From: Ureibacillus terrenus
Lineage (GTDB): Bacteria; Bacillota; Bacilli; Bacillales_A; Planococcaceae
DNA: 64,000 bases
Reading direction: 5' to 3'
NCBI RefSeq assembly: GCF_006569205.1
Contig: NZ_VIGD01000005.1
Location: forward strand, 62,001 to 126,000
Position 1 is the stretch's first letter, and each line of letters starts with the position of its first letter. Under the pieces are notes generated by a model that did not search any database, had not been told where the DNA came from, and saw only the letters and a program-made list of their open reading frames with translations. The translations under genes and the position numbers were made by a program. Shown here in pieces: positions 16,960 to 27,194 of the stretch.

Positions 16960-17862
16960 TTATTCAAAACGGTTCGTCAATGTGCCGATGCCTTCGATGG
17001 AGATTTTCACTTCATCTCCGGATTTTAAGAATTGAGGAGGATTCATGCCCTTTCCGACCCCTTTAGGCGTTCCCGTCAAAATGACGTCCCCCGGTTCAAG
17101 GGTAACATATTGGGATATGATCGAAATCAACCGGTCAATCGGAAACATCATATCGCCAGTATTTCCGTTTTGACGGACTTCCCCGTTGACCTTTGTCACA
17201 ATCGCCAAATTTTGGGGATTTGGAATCTCATCTTTGGTTACGATGTAAGGTCCCATCGGGCATGTCGCATCCAGGCTTTTTCCCAAGAAATATTGCTGAT
17301 GTCTTTCCTGCACATCGCGGGCTGTCAAATCATTGGCGATGGTATAACCGAAAATGTAATCATATGCCAATTTTTCAGGAATGTTTTTTCCTTCTTTGCC
17401 GATGACAACCGCCAATTCCCCTTCGTAGTCAAGGGAATCCGTTTTATCCGCATGGACCGGCAAAACTTGGTTATCGCCGGCGATCGTTGTCGGAGATTTT
17501 GTGAAAATGACCAAATCGGATGGAGCCGCTTCCCCTCCCATTTCCTTAGCATGTTCATCATAATTTTTCGCTACACAGATAATATTTTTTGGCGTTCTTG
17601 GAATGGGGGACAGCCATTCAATTTCGGTGAAAGACAATTTGAACTTTCCTGCTTGCTCCGACTTTTCTGCAACCTCTGTCAATCGGCGAATCTTCTCGAC
17701 AAAATCATATCCTAATGCAATTCCTTCAATAATCGTTTTCGGGAATGCCGGGAACACTTGAAACGCTTCCTGGATCGCCAATACATCCCATACCGCTTCT
17801 TCTTTTTTCACTTTTGGACCGAATTTCACCTGATTATTGAATTTAAAGGATAATAGTTTCAT
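16960..17862 (-). CDS. yisK: Fumarylacetoacetate-hydrolase family protein (YisK-like)
   Basis: A 300-aa cytoplasmic enzyme. The C-terminal FAH domain (about 90-298) has metal ligands in DYEGELAVVIG and a lysine/aspartate set in NDLTARDVQERHQQ, and ends with the family motif LEPGDVILTGTPKGVG. The N-terminal cap (1-85) is typical of YisK. Family members cleave C-C bonds or decarboxylate 2-oxo acids; B. subtilis YisK is reported to decarboxylate oxaloacetate and to localise with Mbl. The exact activity here is inferred. The start has AAAGGGAG upstream. Confidence 0.85.
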   Translation of the reverse strand: MKLLSFKFNNQVKFGPKVKKEEAVWDVLAIQEAFQVFPAFPKTIIEGIALGYDFVEKIRRLTEVAEKSEQAGKFKLSFTEIEWLSPIPRTPKNIICVAKNYDEHAKEMGGEAAPSDLVIFTKSPTTIAGDNQVLPVHADKTDSLDYEGELAVVIGKEGKNIPEKLAYDYIFGYTIANDLTARDVQERHQQYFLGKSLDATCPMGPYIVTKDEIPNPQNLAIVTKVNGEVRQNGNTGDMMFPIDRLISIISQYVTLEPGDVILTGTPKGVGKGMNPPQFLKSGDEVKISIEGIGTLTNRFE

Positions 17863-17927
17863 GCGTAATAGCTCCCTTTCATTTTCACAAATTGTATTAT
17901 TAATAACATATTACATGAAATCCTTCG

Positions 17928-19106
17928 TTATTGCTCGACTTTCTTGACGTTTTTGCCATAAACGAGGCGTTTGACGATCATTTCGAGCGGCCCTTGATGA
18001 AATTTGAGAAACCACAGTTCGGCAAAAGCCAATTGGGACACATAAATGCTGACGGCTATTACGATTGACATGGATACATCCGTTTTGCCATAAAGGCTGA
18101 AACCATAATGATAGAATAACAGCGTGCAAATGACCGACTGCATGATATAGATGGTCAGCGACATGCGGCCCGCTTTGGCAATCGGGCTTAAGAGCTTTGT
18201 GACGAACGGGATGAGGCAAAGGGACGCAATGGCCGCCGCATAGCCGGCTGCCAGAACCGGTCCGCCTATGTAGACGCGGATGTACTCCAGCAGATAAGTC
18301 CGCGTTGTATGGAAAGGAAAACTTTTCAGAAACAGTCCTCCTGCAATGCAGCACACGGCCAATATGATCCAGAACCATTTCAGCTCTTCCGCCCGTTCCA
18401 CCATGCGCCGCTTTGCCGCCGCCGCGCCGATCAGCATATACGGCAAGATCGTAAACAGGGCGCTGAACCACATCGATGGCGACATTTGGAAGGCCAAATC
18501 ATGCAAACGTTGGACAAAAGCATCCGTCCAAGTCCCGATGCCGTATGCCGTAATCGCATCCTCGATGGAACCCAGGTCGACGAATGTTTCGAACTCCTCG
18601 TTCCCGATGCCTGAAAGGGCATATGCAGAAATCATGAGCAGGTGGAAAAGCCCGTTTATCATCAGCGCAATGGACAAGAGCCATCCGCTGCCCAGCTTTA
18701 AAAATAAAATCAATAATAATCCGCAAACCGCATAAATTGTGATAATATCCCCCCACCAAAGGAGAAAGGCATGCAACAGCCCGATGGCAAGCAGCACAAA
18801 AAGCCGCTTTGCCGCAAAAGGGTAAAAATTCGTCCCCAGCCGGTCCGCCTTCATCCATTGCATCGCCAAACCGTATCCGAACAGCATGGAGAAAAGCGGG
18901 TAGAAGCTTCCCTGTACATAGATATCAAGGGTCTGGTACCACATCTTGTCATGATAATCGGAAAACCAGTTATTCAAATCAAGGATATAAGGAAGCGGCA
19001 GGGAAAAGGCGAAAATATTCACCAATAAAATGCCAAGCAGGCTCACCCCGCGCATGATGTCGAGGGTATGGATTCTCTCACTCAATGCCGTTGGTTGAAA
19101 CATCAT
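17928..19106 (-). CDS. DUF418 (YeiB-type) integral membrane protein
   Basis: A 392-aa membrane protein with about ten hydrophobic segments. The opening RIHTLDIMRGVSLLGILLVNIF is the classic start of the YeiB/DUF418 family (relatives of acyltransferase-3 and heparan-acetyltransferase-like proteins), and the C-terminal DUF418 domain ends with LAFAELWFLKFHQGPLEMI. Its function is unproven; a transport or acyl-transfer role is only suggested. AGGAGG five bases before the ATG sets the start. It follows addA by 60 bp with no visible terminator, so it may be read from the addBA transcript. Confidence 0.82.
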   Translation of the reverse strand: MMFQPTALSERIHTLDIMRGVSLLGILLVNIFAFSLPLPYILDLNNWFSDYHDKMWYQTLDIYVQGSFYPLFSMLFGYGLAMQWMKADRLGTNFYPFAAKRLFVLLAIGLLHAFLLWWGDIITIYAVCGLLLILFLKLGSGWLLSIALMINGLFHLLMISAYALSGIGNEEFETFVDLGSIEDAITAYGIGTWTDAFVQRLHDLAFQMSPSMWFSALFTILPYMLIGAAAAKRRMVERAEELKWFWIILAVCCIAGGLFLKSFPFHTTRTYLLEYIRVYIGGPVLAAGYAAAIASLCLIPFVTKLLSPIAKAGRMSLTIYIMQSVICTLLFYHYGFSLYGKTDVSMSIVIAVSIYVSQLAFAELWFLKFHQGPLEMIVKRLVYGKNVKKVEQ

Positions 19107-19166
19107 TTTGACCTCCTAAATACCATAAAACTATCATGTTCAAAGAAAACTTACAAGAAAACCGTT

Positions 19167-22100
19167 TCAAACCAACGCACCCAACTGCAACTCTTTCCCC
19201 GCATCGAACAAATAGAGAACCTTTTCATCCACTCGGATTTGCAGGATTTTTTCCACCGCTTCCGCATAAAGGCGCAGCTGAACGCCATAGCGCTTCACCA
19301 TTTCCCGGACCAGCGCCTCTTCTTCTGCAAAAGAAGGCAAAATTTGGTCCGTTTTGTAATCGAGCAGCACCCATTTTCCTTCTTCATCCTGCATCAAGCA
19401 ATCGACAATCCCTTGAACGATTTGGGAATCGCCGTCCCCGTCTTTCATGTTTAAGGTAAACGGCACTTCCCGGTACAATTTATGGGCATTTTTGAACCGC
19501 TTTCCGATCGGCGTTTCAAAGAATTGCAGCAGTTTTTCGACTTCGATCGCTTGCAGCTCTTGCTCCGTGATCAATTGTTTTTCCGCAAGTCCCTCAAGAA
19601 ATTGACATGCTTCTTCCGCCCTTTCGAAGCCTTGCTGAGGCACATGCTGCATCACCGTATGCATCGCCGTCCCGATTTCAGCGGCCGTCAGTTGTTTTTC
19701 CTGCAAAAACAGAGGGCGTTTCACAAGGGATTTGCTCCGGTTTTTGGCCATCAACTTCATATATTCCACATATTCCGTCTCTTCATCCTGGCGAAGGCTT
19801 TCAATGCGCTTCATTTCAGAAACGCTCGTTTTCGATTTCTTCTTCGTCGCCTTTTCAAAAGGATAAACGTACATAAAACGGCGATTCAATTCTTCCAGCA
19901 GCGTTTCATCCACTTCGGAGCTTTGTTCTTCCTTTTCCGATTCTTGCGTTTCCTCCTGTTTCATGAGAAATGCTTCATTGGAGATGACGCTGATTTTCCA
20001 ATCGGACGGGTGTTCGACCGGTATATAGGAGCCGTCGCTGAATTCTTTGAAACATGCATGCCTGCTGACTGCCGGGCCGATCCAATCCAAATAATTTTTC
20101 GCCCTTGCCCTCACATAATCCGGCAGCATGTCGTCCGCAGGCAATTCCTGCATCTCGCACCAGCTTTGTCTCGCCTTTTGCCAATCTTTGACGGAACCGA
20201 CAAGAATCAGACGCTCCTTCGCCCTCGTCATCGCCACATATAAAATCCGCATTTCCTCCGCGATCAATTCCATTTTTTTCTTTTCCTTCATCGCCAAAAA
20301 CGGCAGGGATGTATACATGATGCGGTTATCCGGATCAATGGCTTTGACGGCAAGCCCGAATTTCTGGTCAAACAAATACGGTTCATTGAAATCCTTCAGA
20401 TTGAACTTGTTGCCAAGCCCCGCCACAAAGACGACCGGAAACTCGAGCCCTTTGGAAGAGTGGATGGTCATTAAACGGACGACATCGTCTTTTTCCCCGA
20501 TGGATTTGGCGATTCCAAGATCTTCCCCCCGCGCCTTCATCCGGTCGATGAACCGCAAAAAACGGAACAGCCCTCGGAAGGAAGATTTTTCGAAAGTCAA
20601 CGCGCGGTCATGAAGGGCCCGCAAATTGGCCTGCCGCTGCTTGCCGTTGGACATCGCGCCCACCATTTCGTAGTATTTTGTATCCAAATAGATTCTCCAA
20701 ATCAAATCGGCAAGGCTTCCCCGCCGAGCCAAATCACGCCATGTGTTCAACTGGCTTAAAAATCTTTCGAGCTTCGCCTGGGTTTTGGTTTCAAGGCCGG
20801 AATGTTCATTTTCCACAAACTTTTTGACCGCCTCGTAAAAAGGTGCATTTTTCTCCGCCAACCGGATAATCGCCATTTCATTTTCCGTAAGACCCACAAA
20901 CGGGGCTCTCAATACCGACGCCAACGGGATATCCTGATATGGATTATCGATGACCTTCAATAAATTCATCATGATCATGACTTCCAATGAATCGAAGTAT
21001 CCTTGGGAGCTTTCGGCATACAGCGGGATATTGGCCTTTTTGAACTCTTCGATCATATCGTTCGACCAGGTCATGGAACGCATCAGGATGACGATATCGC
21101 TGTAGCGCAATGGACGGATCCGCTTCGTTGGGTCCTTTTGCTTCGCATCGTATACGGTGGCGCCGGATTCCATCAGTTCCCGGATCCGGGCGATAATATA
21201 GCGGGCTTCCTGCTGGGATTTTTTCATTTCTTCTTCAAGAAGCAATTCCGGATCTTCTTCCATCCCGTTTTCGGATGAAGCATCCGGCTGTTCTTCATGA
21301 ATGACCACCAGCTCCACCGGCATCTTTTCATCATTGTAAGGCGCGCGCGGTTTCAAAGCCGCCTTCTCATCGTAAACAATTTCCCCGACCTTCTCGCCCA
21401 TCACTTGCCCAAAGATATAGTTGGTTCCGTGAAGAATCTCTTTCCGGCTGCGGAAATTGGCGTTCAAATCGATTTTCATTCCGCTCGTCTTCGGTTCTTC
21501 CTCGAACGTCAAATATTTGTTTAAAAACAGCATCGGTTCCGCCAGGCGGAAACGGTAGATCGACTGCTTCACATCGCCCACCATAAACAGGTTGCCGTTT
21601 TGCTCATCGCCGCTTTTGACCAGCTGCAAAATGGTCTCCTGAAGCATATTGGTATCCTGGTATTCATCGACCAGCACTTCTTTGAAACGCTTTTGGAACT
21701 CCAAAGCGACAGGGGACGGTTTCAGTTGCCCTTCTTCTTCAACCGCAAGAATCTCCAAAGCATAATGCTCCATATCGGAAAAGTCCAAAATGCCTTTTTC
21801 AAGCTTTGCCTCTTTGAACTTTTTCCCGAACTTCATCGTCAGTTCCACCAACGTTTCAATCGTCGGGGCCATCAGACGGATTTCTTCGATGAGCCGCTCC
21901 GGTTTTCGCGCAAAATACGTTTCCTGGATTTTGCCTATGATGTCTTTCGCTTTTTTCCGCTTATCCTGCGCTTTCTTCTTCAATTCTTCATCGCAGGAAT
22001 CTTTCGGCACCCTCGCGAGGGTCTTCCATTTGAGGCCGGAAAAGAATTCATACGCTTCCTGCCAGGAAGAGCGGAGCCGGCGGAAGGCTTCCCCGATGAG

Positions 22101-22904
22101 CGCCAAATCAAATTCCGCCGTTTCCCCGTAAGGTGCCGGACCGTCCGGCATCAGCGCATATTTTCTGACCATCATTAGCTGTGAACGGGCTTCTTCCAGC
22201 TGGAATTCAATGGCGTTTTTCACATGTCCGATGAAAGGCAAATCATCCACTGTCGCGCCGTCCGGAACGTGATACTGTTCCACAAGGGATTGAAGCCATT
22301 TTTCCGGTTCCGGATGCACCCGCGCATTGTCATATAAATCATTGATCAACTTTTCGATTTCCTGGTCGTCCCGGTCGGAAGTAAAACTGTCCACCAGCCG
22401 GTAAATCCGGTTTGCTTCCTCATCATCCTCCGCGCTATATGCCTCTTCCATCACTTCTTTTAACACGTCATCTTTCAATAAAGAAATTTCCCCTTCGCTG
22501 GCGATGCGGAATCCGGGATCAATATCCAGCATATAGGCATATTGCCGGACGACGGATAAGCAAAAGGAGTGCAATGTGGAAATTTGCGCTTTGTTGACAA
22601 GACTCAGCTGCTTGCGCAGGTGGTCATTATGCGGGTCTTTCGCAATTTCCTTCTCAAGGGCATCCGCCAGCCGGTGGCGCATTTCCGCGGCGGCATCGTT
22701 CGTGAACGTCACGACCAACAGCTCGTCCACATCAATCGGATTGTCCTCGGAGATGACCTTTTCAATCATCCGGTTGACGAGGACCGCCGTCTTTCCCGAA
22801 CCGGCGGCGGCGGAAACCAGAATATCCTGCCCCGTCGCCCAAATGGCCTTCCATTGTTCGTCGGTCCAAGCAGCATCTTTCGGCTTAGTTGGAATCCGGT
22901 TCAC
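19167..22904 (-). CDS. addA: ATP-dependent helicase/nuclease subunit A
   Basis: A 1245-aa UvrD-like superfamily-1 helicase with a C-terminal nuclease domain. Walker A is SAAAGSGKTAVLV (about 31-43), motif II is VDEYQDTN (about 415), a UvrD-type motif occurs in MTIHSSKGLEFPVVFVAGL, and the RecB-family nuclease motif is near residue 1180 (IVDCLMQDE then LLDYKTDQ). With AddB it processes double-strand breaks to 3' tails at Chi for RecA loading. The first 20 bp overlap the end of addB, so the subunits are translationally coupled. Length fits the B. subtilis protein. Confidence 0.95.
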   Translation of the reverse strand: MNRIPTKPKDAAWTDEQWKAIWATGQDILVSAAAGSGKTAVLVNRMIEKVISEDNPIDVDELLVVTFTNDAAAEMRHRLADALEKEIAKDPHNDHLRKQLSLVNKAQISTLHSFCLSVVRQYAYMLDIDPGFRIASEGEISLLKDDVLKEVMEEAYSAEDDEEANRIYRLVDSFTSDRDDQEIEKLINDLYDNARVHPEPEKWLQSLVEQYHVPDGATVDDLPFIGHVKNAIEFQLEEARSQLMMVRKYALMPDGPAPYGETAEFDLALIGEAFRRLRSSWQEAYEFFSGLKWKTLARVPKDSCDEELKKKAQDKRKKAKDIIGKIQETYFARKPERLIEEIRLMAPTIETLVELTMKFGKKFKEAKLEKGILDFSDMEHYALEILAVEEEGQLKPSPVALEFQKRFKEVLVDEYQDTNMLQETILQLVKSGDEQNGNLFMVGDVKQSIYRFRLAEPMLFLNKYLTFEEEPKTSGMKIDLNANFRSRKEILHGTNYIFGQVMGEKVGEIVYDEKAALKPRAPYNDEKMPVELVVIHEEQPDASSENGMEEDPELLLEEEMKKSQQEARYIIARIRELMESGATVYDAKQKDPTKRIRPLRYSDIVILMRSMTWSNDMIEEFKKANIPLYAESSQGYFDSLEVMIMMNLLKVIDNPYQDIPLASVLRAPFVGLTENEMAIIRLAEKNAPFYEAVKKFVENEHSGLETKTQAKLERFLSQLNTWRDLARRGSLADLIWRIYLDTKYYEMVGAMSNGKQRQANLRALHDRALTFEKSSFRGLFRFLRFIDRMKARGEDLGIAKSIGEKDDVVRLMTIHSSKGLEFPVVFVAGLGNKFNLKDFNEPYLFDQKFGLAVKAIDPDNRIMYTSLPFLAMKEKKKMELIAEEMRILYVAMTRAKERLILVGSVKDWQKARQSWCEMQELPADDMLPDYVRARAKNYLDWIGPAVSRHACFKEFSDGSYIPVEHPSDWKISVISNEAFLMKQEETQESEKEEQSSEVDETLLEELNRRFMYVYPFEKATKKKSKTSVSEMKRIESLRQDEETEYVEYMKLMAKNRSKSLVKRPLFLQEKQLTAAEIGTAMHTVMQHVPQQGFERAEEACQFLEGLAEKQLITEQELQAIEVEKLLQFFETPIGKRFKNAHKLYREVPFTLNMKDGDGDSQIVQGIVDCLMQDEEGKWVLLDYKTDQILPSFAEEEALVREMVKRYGVQLRLYAEAVEKILQIRVDEKVLYLFDAGKELQLGALV

Positions 22905-25900
22905 CTGCGTTCAGCTCCTTTCGTATTTTTTCGATCACGTTTTCTGAGGAATCCGGCTGCAGCCGCAAAAATTCCCCTTCCATCGGATCGAATTGGCAGA
23001 CCGATTTGAACTCGCAATAATCGCATGCCGTTCTTTGCTTCAATTTATATGGCCGGATGGAAGTGTCTCCGCTCAAAATGGACTCCCCGGCTTCCTGGTG
23101 CTTTTTGCGGACGAACAGGCGCAAATCTTTCATTGCATCATGCGGCACCACTTTTGAATTTTTGTAAAACTCGCCGTTTTTCTTCAATGAAACCGGAATG
23201 ATGATCGACTTGCCGTCCTCTTCCAACCGTTCGTCCATCGCAAGGACGGCTTCCTGATCCTCGGCCAAAAGTCCCCTCATTTTGTACATTTTCAGCCGTT
23301 CTTCTTCAAGCTGCAGTTCATTTAATTCCTGTTCGATTTTTAATAAAGGGTTTTGCACATGAACGTATAGGACGCCGGCCGGCAATGCCTTTTCCTTCAG
23401 CAAAATGAAGGAATTTTCCACCGCCACATCCAGGTATGTCAACAACTGCAGGGAAAGGCCGTAATAGACTTCATTCAAATCTAAATCCCTGCCGGAAGAT
23501 TTATAGTCGATGATGCGCAAATAGGATTTTCCGCCGACTTTGGCGTGGTCGATCCGGTCGATGCGGCCCCGCAATTTCATCCTCCGTCCGCTTTTTAGCG
23601 GGATTTCAAGGGGCGGCAATTGCTCCTTCGGGCCAAAAGCGGCTTCCACCGCAATCGGCTTGAAGAATGAATTTTTGGCGTGATGGGACAAAGCGATCAT
23701 CGTTTTTTCGATAATGCGCGTCAGTTTCCGTTGAATATAGCGGTAGCGGGCGCTGCTTAATAGAATTTGATGGGAAAATGCAGGCACAATATGTTCCACC
23801 GCATCCCTGGCGAGCTGCGCGCATTGCTCCCGGGACAATTTATTCCATGGCAAATCCAGCCGCTTCGTCTCCATGGAAATCCATTTCAATGCCGCGTGGA
23901 ACAAATCGCCCATTTCGAAAGTTTCCAAACGGAACTCCGGCCTTGTCTGAAGACGGAGGCCATAAGTGGCAAAATGGGCGAACGGGCAGCTGTAAAATTT
24001 TTCGATTCTTGAAACGCTTGTCGTCAAATCTCCGTAGAGCGATTCCGACAATGACTGTTCCAGCGGTTCCGCGGCATTCTTGCGCTTGAGCGGCCTCATC
24101 GCGAAATGAAGGAGCGGCCGCCATTCTTCGCTCTGTTCATAAAAGGCTCTGAGCGCTTTCCAAATCGGCGAAAGTTCCGATGCTCCCGCCTGCTTCAGCT
24201 GCGTCGTCAAATATGCAAGGGATGTTCTCGGATGGCGCAAGTAGGAAAGCACCTTATCTTCGTCCCATTCTTCGATCGGATCGATGAAAATCCGGTGGTG
24301 AGGAACCGTGTTCTCTCCATCCACTTTAAATAAGTTGTGCAGTTTTTGAACATAAAGGGACGGCAATAATGCCTTGCTTTCCTCATCACTGTTTGAATAG
24401 GTGACATATAGCCGGTCCGTCGGGGAAGAAAAAGCGCGATAAAGATAGAAATTTTCTTCCATCAAGCGGTGTTTGGAAGTCGGGAACAATTCCATTTCAA
24501 TATTCGAGAACCATTCCCGTTCACCGTCGTTGATCAAACCTTCATAATCGATGCGCATCGGATAGACCCCGTCGTTCATGCCGATGACGAAGACGACCTT
24601 CATATTATCGAACCGGGAAAACTCCACCGTCGATACCGTCACCTCGTCAATGGCGGGCGGGATTTTGGAAAAGTGGAGGGCATGATAACCCTCATCCAAA
24701 ATTTTCGCCGCTTCTTCAAGCGTCAAAGGCACATCGCCAAACATCACGGCAAATTGATCGAGCACATTCACCCACTGGTTCCATGCCTGATCATGCTCCA
24801 TCGCCTCTTCCAGGCGGCCCATCTCAATATCCTGATCTTTCAATGCCTGAAGCTTTTCATATACTTGCAGTTTTTCCATGCAATGGAACAAAGCGGAGGC
24901 GATTTCCCGTCCATTGCTGGCTTTCTTCAATTCTTTTTCCAATTCCAATAAAGGTTCCCGGATATAGCCTTTCATTTCATCGATGATTTCCTGAACCTTT
25001 AATTCTTCATCTGTCTGCCTTGTTGTGACAAATTCCAGGCCGCGGTATTTTTTATATATCCAGCGCTCATCCTGCATCCAGCGGTTTCCGTAGATGCCCT
25101 GGGCAATGACGAAGTTTTCGAACAGATCCGCTTTCTCCCGCATCTCTTTCCAATCGGATTTCAACGGGAAAAATAAATCGGTTTTCACGCTGCGGAAAAT
25201 CGGTTCATATTTCCAATGGGACGTGATGACTTCCAAAACCGAACGGCTGAATTCGATCAATGGGTGGTGAAGCATCGGTTTCTTCTCATTGGTAAAAACA
25301 GGGATGTCGTATTGCGCAAATATTGTCGAAATGAGGGGGTCGTACAAATCGGGCTGCCGGTACATAATCCCGATATCCCGGTAACGGATCCCCTCTTCTT
25401 GCACCAGCCGTTTTATTTCCCGGGCAATACCGTGCACCTCCGCGCGCCGGTTGGCTCCTTCAATGATTTGCACATATCCTTCCGCTTTCATTCTTTTTGG
25501 CACCGGCTTATGAAACTCCCGCTCGATATGCTGCAAATCTCCGTTTCGGAAACGGCGCGTTGTCTCCATATGTATTCTCGGTTCAATTTCTATCCCCAAA
25601 TTTGTCGCCTCTTGCCGCAATTTGTCGTACATCACGGCCGCGCGATGAAACACCGCCTGCTCGTCATCTTTATCATGTTCATCTTCAAACGGAGTAACAA
25701 CGGTCACCCGTTTTGTCAAGGACAACAGCCGCTTGACGATTTCAAATTCCCGGACGGTGAAGAACGTAAATCCGTCAATGTAGACATGGGTATCCTTCAA
25801 TTTTTCGGAATGCTGCAATTGCTGGATCAGGAAAGGATACAGGCCGTCCCCTTCCACATAACGATCCCCCAAAATTTCTTCCAATTCCCGCATGATGATT

Positions 25901-26391
25901 TGCAAGTCTTTCGTTTTGGCAATCAACGTTTGGGGGGCGTCGTTCAGTTCGAATGCGGCAACGGCGTCTTCCAGTGCGCTGCTGTCAATATTGAATTGTG
26001 TAAACTCCCTGATGATCTTTTCGATTTCTTCCGTAAAACCCAACTTATCGGCCGCTTGGCGGAAAAGGACGAACCGGTCCCTGTTTTCTTCCAGCAAACG
26101 TCTTAAAAGCATGCGGTAACCGATTTTGTCGACCTTGTCTTTGGCAATGCCGCCGGTCTCCTGCAGCACGTACCAGGACAAACGCTTGAACGTCATGACC
26201 TGGGCGCGGATCAGCCCTTGAATATCATAATCGTGGGTCAACTGGTATTCCGTCGAATACGACATTTGGTCCGGAACGATTAAATATATGGGCGGGCCAA
26301 AAGGATTCGCTTTGACCTCTTCCACAATTTCACGGTGAATAAAGGCCGTTTTTCCTGTACCGGCCCGTCCGCTGATAATTCGTAAAGACAT
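22885..26391 (-). CDS. addB: ATP-dependent helicase/nuclease subunit B
   Basis: A 1168-aa partner of AddA. The N-terminal Walker A is GRAGTGKTAF (residues 8-17), followed by a degenerate helicase body and a C-terminal nuclease domain (RGRIDRIDH and IDYKSSGRDLDL). The four Fe-S cysteines are visible: one in FYSCPFAHF and three in CDYCEFKSVC near the C-terminus, as in B. subtilis AddB. It recognises Chi and degrades the 5' strand. A perfect TATAAT on the minus strand (26437-26442) about 46 bp before the start may be its promoter. Confidence 0.95.
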   Translation of the reverse strand: MSLRIISGRAGTGKTAFIHREIVEEVKANPFGPPIYLIVPDQMSYSTEYQLTHDYDIQGLIRAQVMTFKRLSWYVLQETGGIAKDKVDKIGYRMLLRRLLEENRDRFVLFRQAADKLGFTEEIEKIIREFTQFNIDSSALEDAVAAFELNDAPQTLIAKTKDLQIIMRELEEILGDRYVEGDGLYPFLIQQLQHSEKLKDTHVYIDGFTFFTVREFEIVKRLLSLTKRVTVVTPFEDEHDKDDEQAVFHRAAVMYDKLRQEATNLGIEIEPRIHMETTRRFRNGDLQHIEREFHKPVPKRMKAEGYVQIIEGANRRAEVHGIAREIKRLVQEEGIRYRDIGIMYRQPDLYDPLISTIFAQYDIPVFTNEKKPMLHHPLIEFSRSVLEVITSHWKYEPIFRSVKTDLFFPLKSDWKEMREKADLFENFVIAQGIYGNRWMQDERWIYKKYRGLEFVTTRQTDEELKVQEIIDEMKGYIREPLLELEKELKKASNGREIASALFHCMEKLQVYEKLQALKDQDIEMGRLEEAMEHDQAWNQWVNVLDQFAVMFGDVPLTLEEAAKILDEGYHALHFSKIPPAIDEVTVSTVEFSRFDNMKVVFVIGMNDGVYPMRIDYEGLINDGEREWFSNIEMELFPTSKHRLMEENFYLYRAFSSPTDRLYVTYSNSDEESKALLPSLYVQKLHNLFKVDGENTVPHHRIFIDPIEEWDEDKVLSYLRHPRTSLAYLTTQLKQAGASELSPIWKALRAFYEQSEEWRPLLHFAMRPLKRKNAAEPLEQSLSESLYGDLTTSVSRIEKFYSCPFAHFATYGLRLQTRPEFRLETFEMGDLFHAALKWISMETKRLDLPWNKLSREQCAQLARDAVEHIVPAFSHQILLSSARYRYIQRKLTRIIEKTMIALSHHAKNSFFKPIAVEAAFGPKEQLPPLEIPLKSGRRMKLRGRIDRIDHAKVGGKSYLRIIDYKSSGRDLDLNEVYYGLSLQLLTYLDVAVENSFILLKEKALPAGVLYVHVQNPLLKIEQELNELQLEEERLKMYKMRGLLAEDQEAVLAMDERLEEDGKSIIIPVSLKKNGEFYKNSKVVPHDAMKDLRLFVRKKHQEAGESILSGDTSIRPYKLKQRTACDYCEFKSVCQFDPMEGEFLRLQPDSSENVIEKIRKELNAGEPDSN

Positions 26392-26436
26392 GCGGCTCCC
26401 CCTTCAATTTTCGATCTTGATATTGGCATTTTAAAT

Positions 26437-26442
26437 ATTATA
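26437..26442 (-). promoter_or_regulatory. Likely -10 of the addBA promoter
   Basis: TATAAT on the minus strand, with TTCGAA 18 bp upstream as a weak -35. It lies between the VTT-protein terminator and the addB start, where a promoter is expected. Confidence 0.45.
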
Positions 26443-26478
26443 GTACATTTTTTCATAGATTCGAAAAAATCCTGCCAT

Positions 26479-26510
26479 GAAAAAAGCCCCGAAAATGCTT
26501 TATTTTCGGG
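26479..26510 (-). terminator. Terminator of the VTT-protein gene
   Basis: CCCGAAAAT and its complement with a 5-nt loop, then GCTTTTTTC on the minus strand. Confidence 0.85.
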
Positions 26511-26535
26511 ACCTGGCCAAAGATTGCCCTTCTGT

Positions 26536-27183
26536 TCAATCTTTGTAAGTCATTTTCAATTTTTTATGTTTCCGCAGCCTGGACAGCTCCTTTAACTCCC
26601 TTTCCACCCGTTTGTTTAAATACTTTTCGATTCCTTTTCCGATGATCCACAACAGGAAAATGGCCGCTATGGCAAAGATCAGTTTGATCGGGCTTCTTAC
26701 CAGGGCGCCGACATCGTATCCAAGCACGCTGATCGTAAAAATCATCACAAATTTCCCGGTCGCCAATACGATTAAATAAACCTTTTTCTTAATGTTGGAA
26801 AGACCGGCAACGATATTGACCAAAACGGACGGGGTAAAAGGAAAGCACAGCAATATAAACAACGGGGCAATGCCTTTCATATCCACCCAGCGAATCAGTT
26901 TTTGCATTTTCTTATATTTAATGAATTTTTTCACTTTCGGGTTGCTTCCGAATTTGCGGACAAGCAAAAACACCGAATACGACCCCAATACCGTCCCCGC
27001 CCAGGAAAGGAGAAAACCGAGCCAAAGGCCGTGGGAACTTGCATTGGCCACAACAAAAACGACAAGCGGCAAAAACGGCAAAAAAGATTCCAGGAAAGGA
27101 AAAAGCATGCCGATGATCGGTCCAAGGGTCCTATATTGTGCTTCCAACGCTTCTATATTTTCGGCGGTAAACCAATCGCTCAC
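26536..27183 (-). CDS. TVP38/TMEM64 (VTT/DedA-like) membrane protein
   Basis: A 215-aa protein with several hydrophobic segments and the VTT-domain core: LPFLPLVVFVVANA, then GTVLGSYSVFLLVRKFG, then the reentrant-loop-like LLCFPFTPSVLVNIVAGLS. VTT proteins act in lipid scrambling or undecaprenyl/phosphatidylethanolamine handling; the specific role is unknown here. B. subtilis YhjE, near addAB, is a likely relative. The start is GTG at 27183 with GAGGTG six bases upstream. It follows the XRE-cupin gene by 11 bp, so the two are co-transcribed. Confidence 0.78.
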   Translation of the reverse strand: MSDWFTAENIEALEAQYRTLGPIIGMLFPFLESFLPFLPLVVFVVANASSHGLWLGFLLSWAGTVLGSYSVFLLVRKFGSNPKVKKFIKYKKMQKLIRWVDMKGIAPLFILLCFPFTPSVLVNIVAGLSNIKKKVYLIVLATGKFVMIFTISVLGYDVGALVRSPIKLIFAIAAIFLLWIIGKGIEKYLNKRVERELKELSRLRKHKKLKMTYKD

Positions 27184-27194
27184 ATGTTACACCT